DNA of 64,000 nt, taken from positions 62,001 to 126,000 of the forward strand of contig CAKUAI010000006.1 of the NCBI GenBank assembly GCA_934636245.1, given 5' to 3'. This document shows, piece by piece, positions 6,381-14,471 of the stretch. The translations under genes and the position numbers were made by a program. The notes beneath the pieces were generated by a model. The model saw nothing but the letters and a program-made list of their open reading frames with translations, was not told the origin of the DNA and ran no database searches. This DNA is from an uncultured Coriobacteriales bacterium (GTDB taxonomy: Bacteria; Actinomycetota; Coriobacteriia; Coriobacteriales; UMGS124). Each line of letters opens with the position of its first letter. Position 1 is the stretch's first letter.

Positions 6381-7121
6381 ATGGAGATATTCGACTCGTT
6401 CGTCGAGGCTGGCCGCCAGATGGCCAAGAAGGACAGGGGCGCGTACTACGAGGCGCTCATCGACTTCATTGCCTACGGGGAGGAGCCCGAGGGGCTCACG
6501 GGCGCACCGGCGGCCGTCATGTGCGCGATCATGCCCGTGCTGCGCAACTCCCGCGCACGCGCTGAGGCAGGCGCACGCGGTGGGCGCTCGCGCAAGGCCA
6601 AGGCGCAAGCAACTGACGAAGCAAACACGCAAGCAAACACGCAAGCAAAAGCGGAAGCAAAACCGCAAGCAAAGGCAAAGGCAAAGCGGGAAACAAACAC
6701 GGTACCTAATAGTAATAGTAATAGTAATACCAAAACATCAAAGAACGATGTTTCGGTATTACTGGAAGCAAACCCCGAAGCACCACTCCCCGCTCCCCCG
6801 CTCATGATCGCCGCGATGGCCGCCGCACCCTTCGAGCCGCCGACGCCTGCGCAGGTGCGGGACTACGCCCAGGCGAGCGGCATGCGCGGCTTCGACTACG
6901 CCGCCTTCGTCGACCACTACGCCGCGCAGGGGTGGCGCCGCGCGAACGGCCTGCCCGTCGCCGACTGGAAGCCGCTGTGCCGCAGCTGGGCCGCGAGGCA
7001 GGCGGAGTACGACGCCCGCGACGGAAGGGCCGCAGCCGACGAGCGCGAGCGCACCGTGTCGCGCCTCGACGCCGAGCACGGCATCGACTGGTCGGGCATG
7101 GCGGCGGGGGTGGCGAAGTGA
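6381..7121 (+). CDS. Phage replisome-organizer-like protein (DUF6291-like N-terminus)
   Basis: The protein has 246 residues. The N-terminus (FDSFVEAGRQMAKKDRGAYY, then EALIDFIAYGEEPEGLTG) matches the DUF6291 type of phage replication protein. A long basic linker rich in Ala, Lys and Gln follows, then a run NSNSNSN coded by AATAGT repeats (6708-6728). The C-terminal part (FDYAAFVDHYAAQGWRRANG, then VADWKPLCRSWAAR) looks like the DNA/helicase-loading end of DnaD/DnaT-like proteins. It directly precedes the DnaC-like loader with an ATG/TGA-type overlap, which supports the replication role. The linker DNA is far more AT-rich than its surroundings. Confidence 0.75.
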   Translation: MEIFDSFVEAGRQMAKKDRGAYYEALIDFIAYGEEPEGLTGAPAAVMCAIMPVLRNSRARAEAGARGGRSRKAKAQATDEANTQANTQAKAEAKPQAKAKAKRETNTVPNSNSNSNTKTSKNDVSVLLEANPEAPLPAPPLMIAAMAAAPFEPPTPAQVRDYAQASGMRGFDYAAFVDHYAAQGWRRANGLPVADWKPLCRSWAARQAEYDARDGRAAADERERTVSRLDAEHGIDWSGMAAGVAK

Positions 7122-7738
7122 GCGCCGCCAGGGACGAGGAGGCGGCCGCCCGCGCGAGGGACGAGGCCGACGTCGCGGCCCTCACCGAGCGCTACCTGGC
7201 ATGGAGGCGGCGCAGGGACTGCGGCGTGACGTCGGTGCCGCCCACGGAGTGCGAGGCGCTCGCAAGGCGCGTGCTGTCGGGCATGGCGGCCTCGCCGGGC
7301 CGCGGGGCGTACATCTTCGGCCCCGCCGGGCGCGGCAAGACCGAGACGGCCAAGGCCATCCTCGCCATGTCCGGGCACGGGATGTTCGTGCGCGAGACCG
7401 ACCTGCGCAACGAGGTGCGGGCGACCTTCTCCACGGGCGGGTACGACGCGGTCGTCGGGCCGCTCAGGAGCGCCAGGCTCCTCGTCATCGACGACGTGGG
7501 CAAGGCCTGCGACAAGGGTGCCTACGCCGACTGGTACGCCTCGACGCTCTACGACGTGGTGGACGCGCGCTGGTCGGCGAAGCTGCCGACCGTCTTCACC
7601 TCGCAGCACGACGGCGGCGCGCTCATCAGGCTCGTCGCCTCGCAGGGCATGCAGGAGGCCCTCTACTCGCGCATGTTCGGCAACTGCGAGATCGTGCCGG
7701 TCTCAGGCTCCGACAGAAGGTTCGGGGGCTCGCGGTGA
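7118..7738 (+). CDS. DnaC-like helicase-loader ATPase
   Basis: The protein has 206 residues. The AAA+ core is clear: Walker A GPAGRGKT near residue 68, Walker B LLVIDD near 128, and a sensor segment TVFTSQHDGG near 160, followed by the arginine-bearing end ALYSRMFGNCEIVPVSG. The GTG start overlaps the stop of the previous gene (GTGA). It would load the replicative helicase at the phage origin together with the protein before it. Length is short for DnaC but normal for phage versions. Confidence 0.87.
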   Translation: MSAARDEEAAARARDEADVAALTERYLAWRRRRDCGVTSVPPTECEALARRVLSGMAASPGRGAYIFGPAGRGKTETAKAILAMSGHGMFVRETDLRNEVRATFSTGGYDAVVGPLRSARLLVIDDVGKACDKGAYADWYASTLYDVVDARWSAKLPTVFTSQHDGGALIRLVASQGMQEALYSRMFGNCEIVPVSGSDRRFGGSR

Positions 7739-8907
7739 CGATGGTGCTCAGGGACCTCGGCGGCGGCGTGTGGCAGGCCCGCGCCTACGTCGGGCGCGAC
7801 CCGGCGACGGGGCGCAAGATGCGGCCGTCGCACAAGTTCGCGGCCGCGAGCGAGGAGCAGGCCAGGGAGACGGCCCGCGAGTGGCTGCGCACGGTCGAGC
7901 CGCGCAAGGCGGGCGTGCCCGCCGCGCTGGGGCGCATGCTCGATGACTGGGTGCGCGGCCTGGAGGAGCGCGGCGCCAAGGGCAACACCGTCGCGGCGCA
8001 CCGGCAGTCGCTGGCCCGCGTGAGGCGCACGGGGCTCGCCGCCATGCCCTACCTCGCGGTCACGTCGGCCGACGTGGCGAGGGCCATGGACGCGCTGGCC
8101 GCGCGGGGGTCGGCCGCAGGCGGGCCGCTCGCGCCCTCGACCGTGAAGGCGACGCTCACCACCCTGGCGGCCGCGTACCGCGACTGGGTCGAGTGCGGCT
8201 GGGCAGACGCGAACCCCGCGCGGGGCGTGAGGGTGCCGTCGGGCCGGGCGAGCTCGCCGCGCGCGAGGTCGCTGCAGCAGATGGAGCTCGCCGCCATGCA
8301 GTCCGCACTCGCCCGCGAGGCCGCCGGTGACGGCCGTGGCGCGGCACTCGCACGGCCGCTGCTGCTCGTGCTCAACTCGGGCATGCGCCTGAACGAGGCG
8401 CTCGCCCTGCGGCTCGCCGACGTGGACGTGTCGGAGTCGGGCGTGAGCGTGAGCGTGTCGGCCACCATGGTCACGAAGCCCAGGCTCTCAAGGCAGCCCG
8501 CGGCCAAGACACTCTCCGGCGAGCGGAGGGTCGCGGTGTCGGCGGGCGCAGGCCTTGAGGCCGCCGTGCGCGCGAGGCTCGCAGACGGGGCCTCGCCCGG
8601 CGACCCGCTCTTCCCCTCGCCTGCGGGCGGGTGGATGAGCGCCGACATCGTGTGGCCCTGGTTCGCGAGGTGGCGCGCGGAGCACGGCCTGCCCGCGTGG
8701 GCGACGCCGCACGTCCTGCGGCACACCTACGCCTCGCAGGCGCTGGCAGCCGGGCAGAGCCCGGTGTCTGTGCAGATGCAGCTCGGCCACGCGAGCTGGT
8801 CGACCACGCTGGCGGTCTACGGGCACGAGATCAAGGGGCAGCAGCGCGCCCTCGCGGACGCGATGGACAGGAAGTACAGGGAGGCATTGGAGGTGTTCGG
8901 GGAATGA
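7735..8907 (+). CDS. Tyrosine-type integrase
   Basis: The protein has 390 residues (GTG at 7735 overlapping the DnaC stop) or 388 from ATG 7741. The N-terminal arm-binding domain (GGGVWQARAYVGRDPATGRK) and SAM-like core-binding domain (residues about 60-160) precede the catalytic domain. Catalytic residues are visible: the first Arg in NSGMRLNEALAL, HxxR in HVLRHTYAS, then LGHASWSTTLAVYGHE with the His/Trp and the nucleophilic Tyr. It integrates and excises the prophage. It lies far inside the prophage, translationally coupled to the replication genes rather than next to an attachment site. Confidence 0.93.
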   Translation: MTMVLRDLGGGVWQARAYVGRDPATGRKMRPSHKFAAASEEQARETAREWLRTVEPRKAGVPAALGRMLDDWVRGLEERGAKGNTVAAHRQSLARVRRTGLAAMPYLAVTSADVARAMDALAARGSAAGGPLAPSTVKATLTTLAAAYRDWVECGWADANPARGVRVPSGRASSPRARSLQQMELAAMQSALAREAAGDGRGAALARPLLLVLNSGMRLNEALALRLADVDVSESGVSVSVSATMVTKPRLSRQPAAKTLSGERRVAVSAGAGLEAAVRARLADGASPGDPLFPSPAGGWMSADIVWPWFARWRAEHGLPAWATPHVLRHTYASQALAAGQSPVSVQMQLGHASWSTTLAVYGHEIKGQQRALADAMDRKYREALEVFGE

Positions 8908-9095
8908 GCAGGGCGACGGCCGCGAGGCCCGTGGGATTCGTCTTCGGGACGGAGCCCGGCGAGAGGTACAGGCTCACCGGCGAGATGGCGAGCGCCCTCG
9001 TCGGCATGGCGGACAGGGCGACCAGGGCCGCGACCGAGGCGCTTGCGGCGGCGAGGGCCGCGGAGAGGCGGGCCGCAGGCGATCGGGGACGATGA
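8904..9095 (+). CDS. Small phage protein after integrase
   Basis: The protein has 63 residues. Its ATG overlaps the integrase stop (ATGA), so it is coupled to it. The C-terminal half is an Ala/Arg-rich helix (ATRAATEALAAARAAERRAA). The position could suit a recombination directionality factor, but I see no excisionase motif, so this is only a guess. A strong terminator follows at 9119-9155. Confidence 0.55.
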   Translation: MSRATAARPVGFVFGTEPGERYRLTGEMASALVGMADRATRAATEALAAARAAERRAAGDRGR

Positions 9096-9118
9096 CGAAG
9101 CAACGAGGGCGCGGAGCG

Positions 9119-9155
9119 GGGCCCGTCGGGTAAGGCATTCCCGGCGGGCCCTTTT
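9119..9155 (+). terminator. Rho-independent terminator after the early/integrase operon
   Basis: GGGCCCGTCGGG pairs with CCCGGCGGGCCC (one wobble) around a nine-base loop and is followed by TTTT. It closes the long early operon. Confidence 0.85.
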
Positions 9156-9341
9156 CCATGCATTGCGGCGGTGGATTCGCGGTGGATTCGCGACGGGTCG
9201 GCCGAGGGAAAGACGCGCCGCGCTGCCAGGCCTTCGCGTGCGCCGCCCGCCCTGGACTTCGTATATCAGGTAAATATCAAGACAGAGGGATTTTATAGGT
9301 GTACTATATATGCCAAAACGCGACCATCGGAGGCTATTCGC

Positions 9342-9524
9342 ATGGCTCAGTCAAAAGCGCAGTCGAAGGCGACCACGAAGTACCAGAAGGAGCACACCAA
9401 GACGTACGTATTCCGGGCGAACCTGGACACGGACGCCGACCTCATCGAGCACCTCTCGAAGGTCGGGAACGTGGCCGGCTACCTCAAGGAACTCGTGCGC
9501 GCCGACATGGCAAAGAATATATAG
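9342..9524 (+). CDS. Ribbon-helix-helix-like small DNA-binding protein
   Basis: The protein has 60 residues. After a basic Gln/Lys-rich arm it reads TYVFRANLDTDADLIEHLSK, then VGNVAGYLKELVRADMAK. This fits small plasmid/phage RHH proteins: one beta strand, then two helices with the GYLKELVR-type second helix. The start has GGAGG eight bases upstream. Leader and trailer DNA is strikingly AT-rich, with palindromes related to ATAGTGCACTAT before and after the gene, so it probably controls itself. Its own promoter is likely, because a terminator precedes it. Confidence 0.7.
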   Translation: MAQSKAQSKATTKYQKEHTKTYVFRANLDTDADLIEHLSKVGNVAGYLKELVRADMAKNI

Positions 9525-9565
9525 TGCACTATTGCATGCCTGATAACTATATAGTATACTATATA
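9521..9565. promoter_or_regulatory. Palindromic operators downstream of RHH-like gene
   Basis: Two perfect palindromes lie here: ATAGTGCACTAT (9521-9532, overlapping the stop codon) and TATATAGTATACTATATA (9548-9565). A related imperfect copy, ATAGGTGTACTATAT, lies upstream of the gene near 9295-9309. Sites on both sides of a small RHH-type gene suggest autoregulation and control of the following gene. Confidence 0.65.
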
Positions 9566-9608
9566 TTGTCAGGCGGCAGCACAAGGCTACCGTCGAGAGG
9601 AGAAGGGC

Positions 9609-9746
9609 ATGGAAGAGATGACGAAGGAAGAGATGCAGAGGTTCCTCATCAAGGAGGCTCAGCGGGGCAGCGGCGAGTTGGAGGCCTACCGCAACCTCAT
9701 GGAGGTGCTTGGCATCGAGTACCCGGCCGAGAAAAAGGCCGAGTAA
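9609..9746 (+). CDS. Very small acidic phage protein (45 aa)
   Basis: It reads MEEMTKEEMQRFLIKEAQR, then GSGELEAYRNLMEVLGIEYP, and ends EKKAE. AGGAGAAGG precedes the ATG. It lies between the palindromic operators and a strong terminator, so it forms a small transcription unit with the RHH-like gene. The sequence is helical and acidic. No family is recognised. Confidence 0.6.
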   Translation: MEEMTKEEMQRFLIKEAQRGSGELEAYRNLMEVLGIEYPAEKKAE

Positions 9747-9750
9747 CGGG

Positions 9751-9790
9751 AAGGCCCCGGGGACGCGACCCCCGGGGCCTTCTTTCTTTC
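9751..9790 (+). terminator. Rho-independent terminator
   Basis: AAGGCCCCGGGG pairs perfectly with CCCCGGGGCCTT around an eight-base loop and is followed by CTTTCTTTC. It separates the early half of the prophage from the packaging genes. The 230 bases that follow hold no gene; repeats of GTTACG/CGTAAC type near 9945-9980 may be part of the late promoter region. Confidence 0.85.
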
Positions 9791-10021
9791 AGTGCCCCGG
9801 CATGGAAGGGACGACGGCATAATACCACGTAGAACGGCATCCTGCCCGCAGGGGGAGGGTGGGTGGAAGGACGTGGGCGACCGCCCCAGGGACCAGCGAG
9901 GGGGTCTTTTTTTCTTTTCCACGAAATTGGGGGCCTGTTACGCCCGGTAACGCATCCCGCATTACGTTACATTGTGACGCGCGGGCTATCCTCGCCGCCT
10001 GAATAAGGAGGCGCGGGAAAA

Positions 10022-10321
10022 ATGTCCGAAGAAGTGAAGACGTGCAGCTGGTGCGGCAAAAGTTACGTATCACAGAGGCCCAGCTCGAGGTTCTGCTCGC
10101 CGGCGTGCAGGGTCGCGTCGCACAGGTCCTCGGCGGGCGGGAAGGCCGTGCAGGCGGAGCCGACCATAGGCCAGGACGAGCTTGCGGCGGCGATAGTGCA
10201 ACTGAAGGGCGCCGTGGCCACCCTCTCGGCCGCGTCGACGAGGGGCCCGGCCGCGATGCGGCACGCGTGCGGCGCCGTGGCGCTCGTGACCGCAAGCGCC
10301 CTGAAGGCCGAGGGGCTGTGA
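10022..10321 (+). CDS. Small zinc-finger phage protein before terminase
   Basis: The protein has 99 residues. The N-terminus CSWCGKSYVSQRPSSRFCSP, ending AC, is a four-Cys zinc finger of the type seen in small phage proteins. The rest is Ala-rich helix. AAGGAGG precedes the start. It overlaps the terminase small subunit (GTGAGG), which suggests a packaging-linked job. Function not known. Confidence 0.7.
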   Translation: MSEEVKTCSWCGKSYVSQRPSSRFCSPACRVASHRSSAGGKAVQAEPTIGQDELAAAIVQLKGAVATLSAASTRGPAAMRHACGAVALVTASALKAEGL

Positions 10322-10806
10322 GGGGCCGGAAGCCCTCCGCGACCGCCGTGCGCAGGGGCGGGAGCGGCGCGCCCGCCGCGACGCCCGTGGAGGCGTGCGT
10401 CGTCTTCCCCGCGCACGCAGAGCCGACCCCGCTCGTCATGCGCGACGAGAGGGTGCTCGACGCGTGGCGCGACCTCTTCGGCGACGGCTCGGCCTACCAC
10501 CCGTCCGACTCGCCGATCATGGGGCAGCTCGCGTACTGGGTCGCCGTCGGCGAGCGGTGCATGGAGGCGGCCATGGGAGAGGACGGCATAGAGGTCGTCG
10601 GCTTCTCAGAGGGCGGCGCCCTGCGGCCGAGCGAGTACCTCAGGCAGCTGAAGACCGCGACCGACATGACGCTCAAGCTGAGCGACCAGCTCGGCTGCAC
10701 GCCCCTGTCGCGCGCCAGGATCGGCATAGCCGGGGCCGCCGCCGCGTCGTCGAGGCTCTCCATCATGGAGCAGGTCGACGCGATGATGCAGCGGGGTGGC
10801 GAGTAG
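10318..10806 (+). CDS. Terminase small subunit
   Basis: The protein has 162 residues from a GTG that overlaps the previous stop. It has the layout of P27-type small terminases: a basic Gly/Pro-rich start (RGRKPSATAVRRGGSG), then helices including VLDAWRDLFGDGSAYHPSDS and YLRQLKTATDMTLKLSDQLG, with CTPLSRARIG near the end. It recognises phage DNA and hands it to the large subunit, whose GTG overlaps its stop. Confidence 0.82.
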   Translation: MRGRKPSATAVRRGGSGAPAATPVEACVVFPAHAEPTPLVMRDERVLDAWRDLFGDGSAYHPSDSPIMGQLAYWVAVGERCMEAAMGEDGIEVVGFSEGGALRPSEYLRQLKTATDMTLKLSDQLGCTPLSRARIGIAGAAAASSRLSIMEQVDAMMQRGGE

Positions 10807-12287
10807 TGTACCGGTCGCACCTCGTCAAGCCGTACACGAAGAGGGGGCTCCTGGAGGCAGACCGGCGCGAGGTCTTCGCCGCCTGCTACCTCACGCACGC
10901 AGGCAACGACGCGAACGCAGGCAAGCCGTACCTGCTCGACGACTGGATGCGCGAGAACATCTGGCGGCCGATTTTCGCGAGCGGACGCGAGGAGCCCGAC
11001 GGGACGTTCCGGCGGAAGTACAGGCGCGTGTGCCTTGGCCTGTGGCGCGGCTTCGGCAAGTCGGAGGTCGCGGCCGCGATCATCCTGAGCGAGGCCGTGA
11101 TGAACCCCGTGCCGAACGGCCAGTACGGCTGCGTCGCCGACACGAGGGAGAACGCCCGCATCGTCAAGAAGTACATCGCGACGATGATCAGCTCCAACGA
11201 GGAGCTCAAGGCGAGCTGGAAGCCGTACAAGGACTTCATCGTCAACCGCGAGACCGGCCAGGAGATACACGTGTACCCGTACGGCGAGGCGTCGCTGCAG
11301 GGCAAGCACTTCAACGTCGTCGTGTGCGACGAGGTGCACGTGTGGCGCGACGAGGACACGTGGAAGGCCGCCGTTTCCGGCCAGCGCAACATCGAGAACG
11401 CCCTCGCGATCATCATCACGACGGCAGGCGCGTCGAGGAACTCCGCCGGATACAGGATCATCGAGAAGCTGAAGTCCGACAAGTCCGCATACGTGTGCTG
11501 GCTCGGCCTCTCCGACGGCGAGAACATGCACGACCGGCGCACGTGGCGCAAGCTCATCGTCAACGACCGCATCAGCATGGAGGACCTCGAGGACCAGCTC
11601 GAGGCGACCGGGTGGCTCGCCTTCGAGAGGTACCAGCTGAACCGCTTCCCGATGGAGGAGGAGGAGAACCCCTTCATGCGCGGCGCCGACGTCGCGGCCT
11701 GCTGCAAGGCCAAGGACGCCGAGCTCGACACGTCGAGCTACTTCACCGTGGGCCTGGACGGCGCGACCTCGGGCGACACGCTCGCCGTCGTGGCGTACCA
11801 GAGGCAGGACGACCGCGACGTCTACCGCGAGTGGATCTGGGACGACCCGAAGGCCACGGCGGCGGGCGTCTACGACCTCACGGACGTCGCCGAGGTCGTG
11901 TGCATGCTCGCGGGGCAGCCCGGCGCCCCGACGATGGTGTGCGACCCGGCGCGCATGCAGTTCCTCGTCAACTGGCTCGACAGGAACAGGGGCGTGCAGC
12001 TGTACGCGCTCGAGCAGTCGAACAAGGTCATGTGCCCGGCGTCGGAGCTGCTCGCCCGCGCCGTCAAGACGAGGTCGGCCTGCCTCGGCGGGACGCCGAA
12101 GCTCGCCGAGCACTGCAGGAACGCCGTCGCCTCCGAGAGCAAGGCCTTCGGCCGGCGCATATCCTCGAAGCGCCACGGCCAGGGCACGAAGCGCGTCGAC
12201 GCGGCCGTGGCCGCCGCCATGGCCATGTGGGCGTGGGACAACATCGAGCGCGAGGCCGCAGGGCAGGTCTACACCATCGACCTGTAG
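10806..12287 (+). CDS. Terminase large subunit
   Basis: The protein has 493 residues from a GTG overlapping the small-subunit stop. The ATPase has an unusual Walker A-like LWRGFGKSEVAAA near residue 84 and Walker B VVVCDEVHVWRDED near 175. The C-terminal nuclease domain shows the acidic residues in YFTVGLDGATSGDTLAVVAY, in TMVCDPARMQFLV, and a final Asp in GTKRVDAAVAAAMAMW. It pumps and cuts phage DNA into the capsid. Length is normal for the family. Confidence 0.93.
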   Translation: MYRSHLVKPYTKRGLLEADRREVFAACYLTHAGNDANAGKPYLLDDWMRENIWRPIFASGREEPDGTFRRKYRRVCLGLWRGFGKSEVAAAIILSEAVMNPVPNGQYGCVADTRENARIVKKYIATMISSNEELKASWKPYKDFIVNRETGQEIHVYPYGEASLQGKHFNVVVCDEVHVWRDEDTWKAAVSGQRNIENALAIIITTAGASRNSAGYRIIEKLKSDKSAYVCWLGLSDGENMHDRRTWRKLIVNDRISMEDLEDQLEATGWLAFERYQLNRFPMEEEENPFMRGADVAACCKAKDAELDTSSYFTVGLDGATSGDTLAVVAYQRQDDRDVYREWIWDDPKATAAGVYDLTDVAEVVCMLAGQPGAPTMVCDPARMQFLVNWLDRNRGVQLYALEQSNKVMCPASELLARAVKTRSACLGGTPKLAEHCRNAVASESKAFGRRISSKRHGQGTKRVDAAVAAAMAMWAWDNIEREAAGQVYTIDL

Positions 12288-12341
12288 CCCGCGCCGTGTG
12301 AGCCGCGTGCGAACATCCACCGCCAGGAGGTGGTCGGAGGG

Positions 12342-13775
12342 ATGAGAATCTTCGACAGGCTCGCCAGCCTAAGATCTACTGGCACGCTGCAGGCGGCGCC
12401 GCCGCAGCTCGACATCGGCCGACAGGGCCAGCAGGGCCAGCACAGGGGCCTCGACGTGTGGTACTCGGTGGCGTACCTCGCCTGCGAGCTCGCGAAGGCG
12501 AGGCCCATGGCCACGCTGCCGGCGCACGTGTACAGGCACACGGGAGCCGGCAGGACCGCCGTGCCGGACGACCCGCTCGGCGAGGTGCTCAAGACCTCGT
12601 GGAACCCCTGGGTGAGCGCCCCGGAGGGCATGCGGTGGCTCGTCATGCGCCGCGACACGATGGGCGTCGCCAACGTTCGAGTCGAGTACGACCGCGACGG
12701 CCAGGTGTCGGCGCTCTGGCCGGTCGAGGCGCCCGTGACGCCGATGCGCAACGGCCGCCGCGCCGTGTACCGCGTCGACGGCGGCGACGACTTCACGGCC
12801 GCCGGCACCTACCAGGCATGGGAGATGCTGCGCGTCAAGTCGCCCGTAGCGGTGGCGTGCGGCGTCGGGGGCCGCAGCCTCGCCGAGCTCAGCGCCGAGA
12901 ACATCGGCCTGTCCATCGACCTTGAGGGCTTCTACTCCAAGCTCATCACGAACGGGAACCACTTCCCCGGGTACCTCGCCACGGACCAGGCGCTCTGCCC
13001 CAAGGACCTGGAGAGGATCGCGGATGGCCTGAGGGGGACGAGCGGCGTCATGGAGGCGGGCCGCGTGCGCGTCTTCGACAAGGGGCTCAAGTACCACACG
13101 GTCGAGATGACGATGGCGGACATGAACCTCATAGAGCAGCAGACGTGGGTGCTCGAGCAGACGTGCCGCGTTCTGTCCGTGCCGCCCCAGGAGGTGTACG
13201 ACCTGTCCCACGCGACCTACTCGAACGTGGAGCAGGGGGCGGTCCAGTTCTGCCAGAAGACGCTCCTGCCGGAGGTCATCGACATCGAGACGGCCTTCAA
13301 CTGCATCCTGCACGCGCAGGGCAAGCGCGACATGTACGTGAAGTTCGACTTGTCCGGCCTCCAGCGAGGCACCTTCGCGGAGCGCCAGGAGGGCTACCGG
13401 ACGTCCGTCCTGGGCGGCTGGAAGACGCTCAACGACGTGCGCCGCGACGAGGACGAGGAGCCGCTGCCGGGCCTCGACGTCACCCTGAGGCCGCTCAGCT
13501 ACGCGACGGTCGACGCCGACGGGACGGTCCACGCCGCCGACACGTCGGCCGGCGCGAGGTCGGCCCTGGACCCGGAGGGCGGGGACCACATCATCAAGGA
13601 CATGAGGCGCCGCGTGCGCGAGCGCTTCGAGAACAAGGGGGACGTCGAGGCGTCGCGCGCGTTCGCGCGCCGCGTCTTCGAGCCCTACGCGCTGGCCTGC
13701 GAGGAGGCCGGCGTGCCATTCGACCTCGAAGGGGAGGTTTCCGCATGCGCGACATCTACATCTACGGGACTATAG
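12342..13775 (+). CDS. HK97-family portal protein
   Basis: The protein has 477 residues. Family features are the N-terminal VWYSVAYLACELAKARPMAT, the region WEMLRVKSPVAV, and AENIGLSIDLEGFYSKLITN with LSHATYSNVEQ, typical of phage_portal proteins. It forms the dodecameric ring through which DNA enters. GGAGGG precedes the ATG. The end overlaps the protease gene by 31 bases in another frame. Confidence 0.92.
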   Translation: MRIFDRLASLRSTGTLQAAPPQLDIGRQGQQGQHRGLDVWYSVAYLACELAKARPMATLPAHVYRHTGAGRTAVPDDPLGEVLKTSWNPWVSAPEGMRWLVMRRDTMGVANVRVEYDRDGQVSALWPVEAPVTPMRNGRRAVYRVDGGDDFTAAGTYQAWEMLRVKSPVAVACGVGGRSLAELSAENIGLSIDLEGFYSKLITNGNHFPGYLATDQALCPKDLERIADGLRGTSGVMEAGRVRVFDKGLKYHTVEMTMADMNLIEQQTWVLEQTCRVLSVPPQEVYDLSHATYSNVEQGAVQFCQKTLLPEVIDIETAFNCILHAQGKRDMYVKFDLSGLQRGTFAERQEGYRTSVLGGWKTLNDVRRDEDEEPLPGLDVTLRPLSYATVDADGTVHAADTSAGARSALDPEGGDHIIKDMRRRVRERFENKGDVEASRAFARRVFEPYALACEEAGVPFDLEGEVSACATSTSTGL

Positions 13776-14446
13776 GCCAGGGCTGCTGGTGGGACGAGGA
13801 CCTCGTGAGCGCGAAGTCGGTCATATCGCAGCTCGAAGACGCAGGCGCCGAGGACGTCACCCTGCACATCAACTCCGACGGCGGCGACGTCTTCGAGGCG
13901 GTCGCGATCAACGCCGCCATCAGGCGCCACCCGGGCCGCGTCCTCGCGAGCATCGAGGGCATCGCGGCGTCCGCAGCCTCCTTCGTCGCCGTGACGGCCG
14001 AGGAGTGCACCATCAGCAACGGCAGCTTCGTCATGGTGCACAACCCCTGGGCCTTCGCGACGGGCGGCTCGGGCGACCTGAGGGCCGCCGCGGACAGGCT
14101 CGACAAGACGCGCGACTCGCTCGCGGCCGCGTACGCCGCGAAGACCGGCAGGCCGTCGAGCGAGATGGCCGCCCTCATGGACGAGGAGACGTGGATGGAC
14201 GCATCGGAGGCCGTGGAGCTCGGCTTCGCCGACCGCGTCGAGGGCACGACGGCCGTCGCCGCCTGCGCGCCGCGCATGGCCGCGATGTACCGCCACGTGC
14301 CGCCCTCCGTCGACCGCGCCCGCTGTGAGGCGCCTGCGACAATCCCCGCAGCCGCGTCAGAGAGCGGGACGGCCGCCGTGTCGGCGGCCGGTGCGGGCGG
14401 GTCGCCCGCGCGCCGCCTCCTGTACGTCGGCGGGAACGTGTACTAA
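13745..14446 (+). CDS. ClpP-like prohead protease
   Basis: The protein has 233 residues. It is a ClpP/crotonase-fold serine protease: INSDGGDVFEAVAINAAIRR, the nucleophile Ser in EGIAASAASFVAVTA, and the catalytic His in NGSFVMVHNPWAF. The acidic third residue probably lies near WMDASEAVELGFAD. It cleaves the capsid delta domain during head maturation. It overlaps the portal gene and precedes the capsid gene, the usual HK97 order. The tail is Ala/Ser-rich. Confidence 0.93.
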   Translation: MRDIYIYGTIGQGCWWDEDLVSAKSVISQLEDAGAEDVTLHINSDGGDVFEAVAINAAIRRHPGRVLASIEGIAASAASFVAVTAEECTISNGSFVMVHNPWAFATGGSGDLRAAADRLDKTRDSLAAAYAAKTGRPSSEMAALMDEETWMDASEAVELGFADRVEGTTAVAACAPRMAAMYRHVPPSVDRARCEAPATIPAAASESGTAAVSAAGAGGSPARRLLYVGGNVY

Positions 14447-14471
14447 CAGCAAACCGCGAAAGGACTCGACC

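Noticed and set aside
8904..9095. Excisionase gene after the integrase
   Set aside because: Position suits it, but the 63-residue product lacks a winged-helix pattern, so I keep it as unknown.
10494..12320. Long minus-strand frame opposite the terminase large subunit
   Set aside because: The plus strand encodes a full terminase with Walker and nuclease motifs; the minus frame is a GC-codon artefact.
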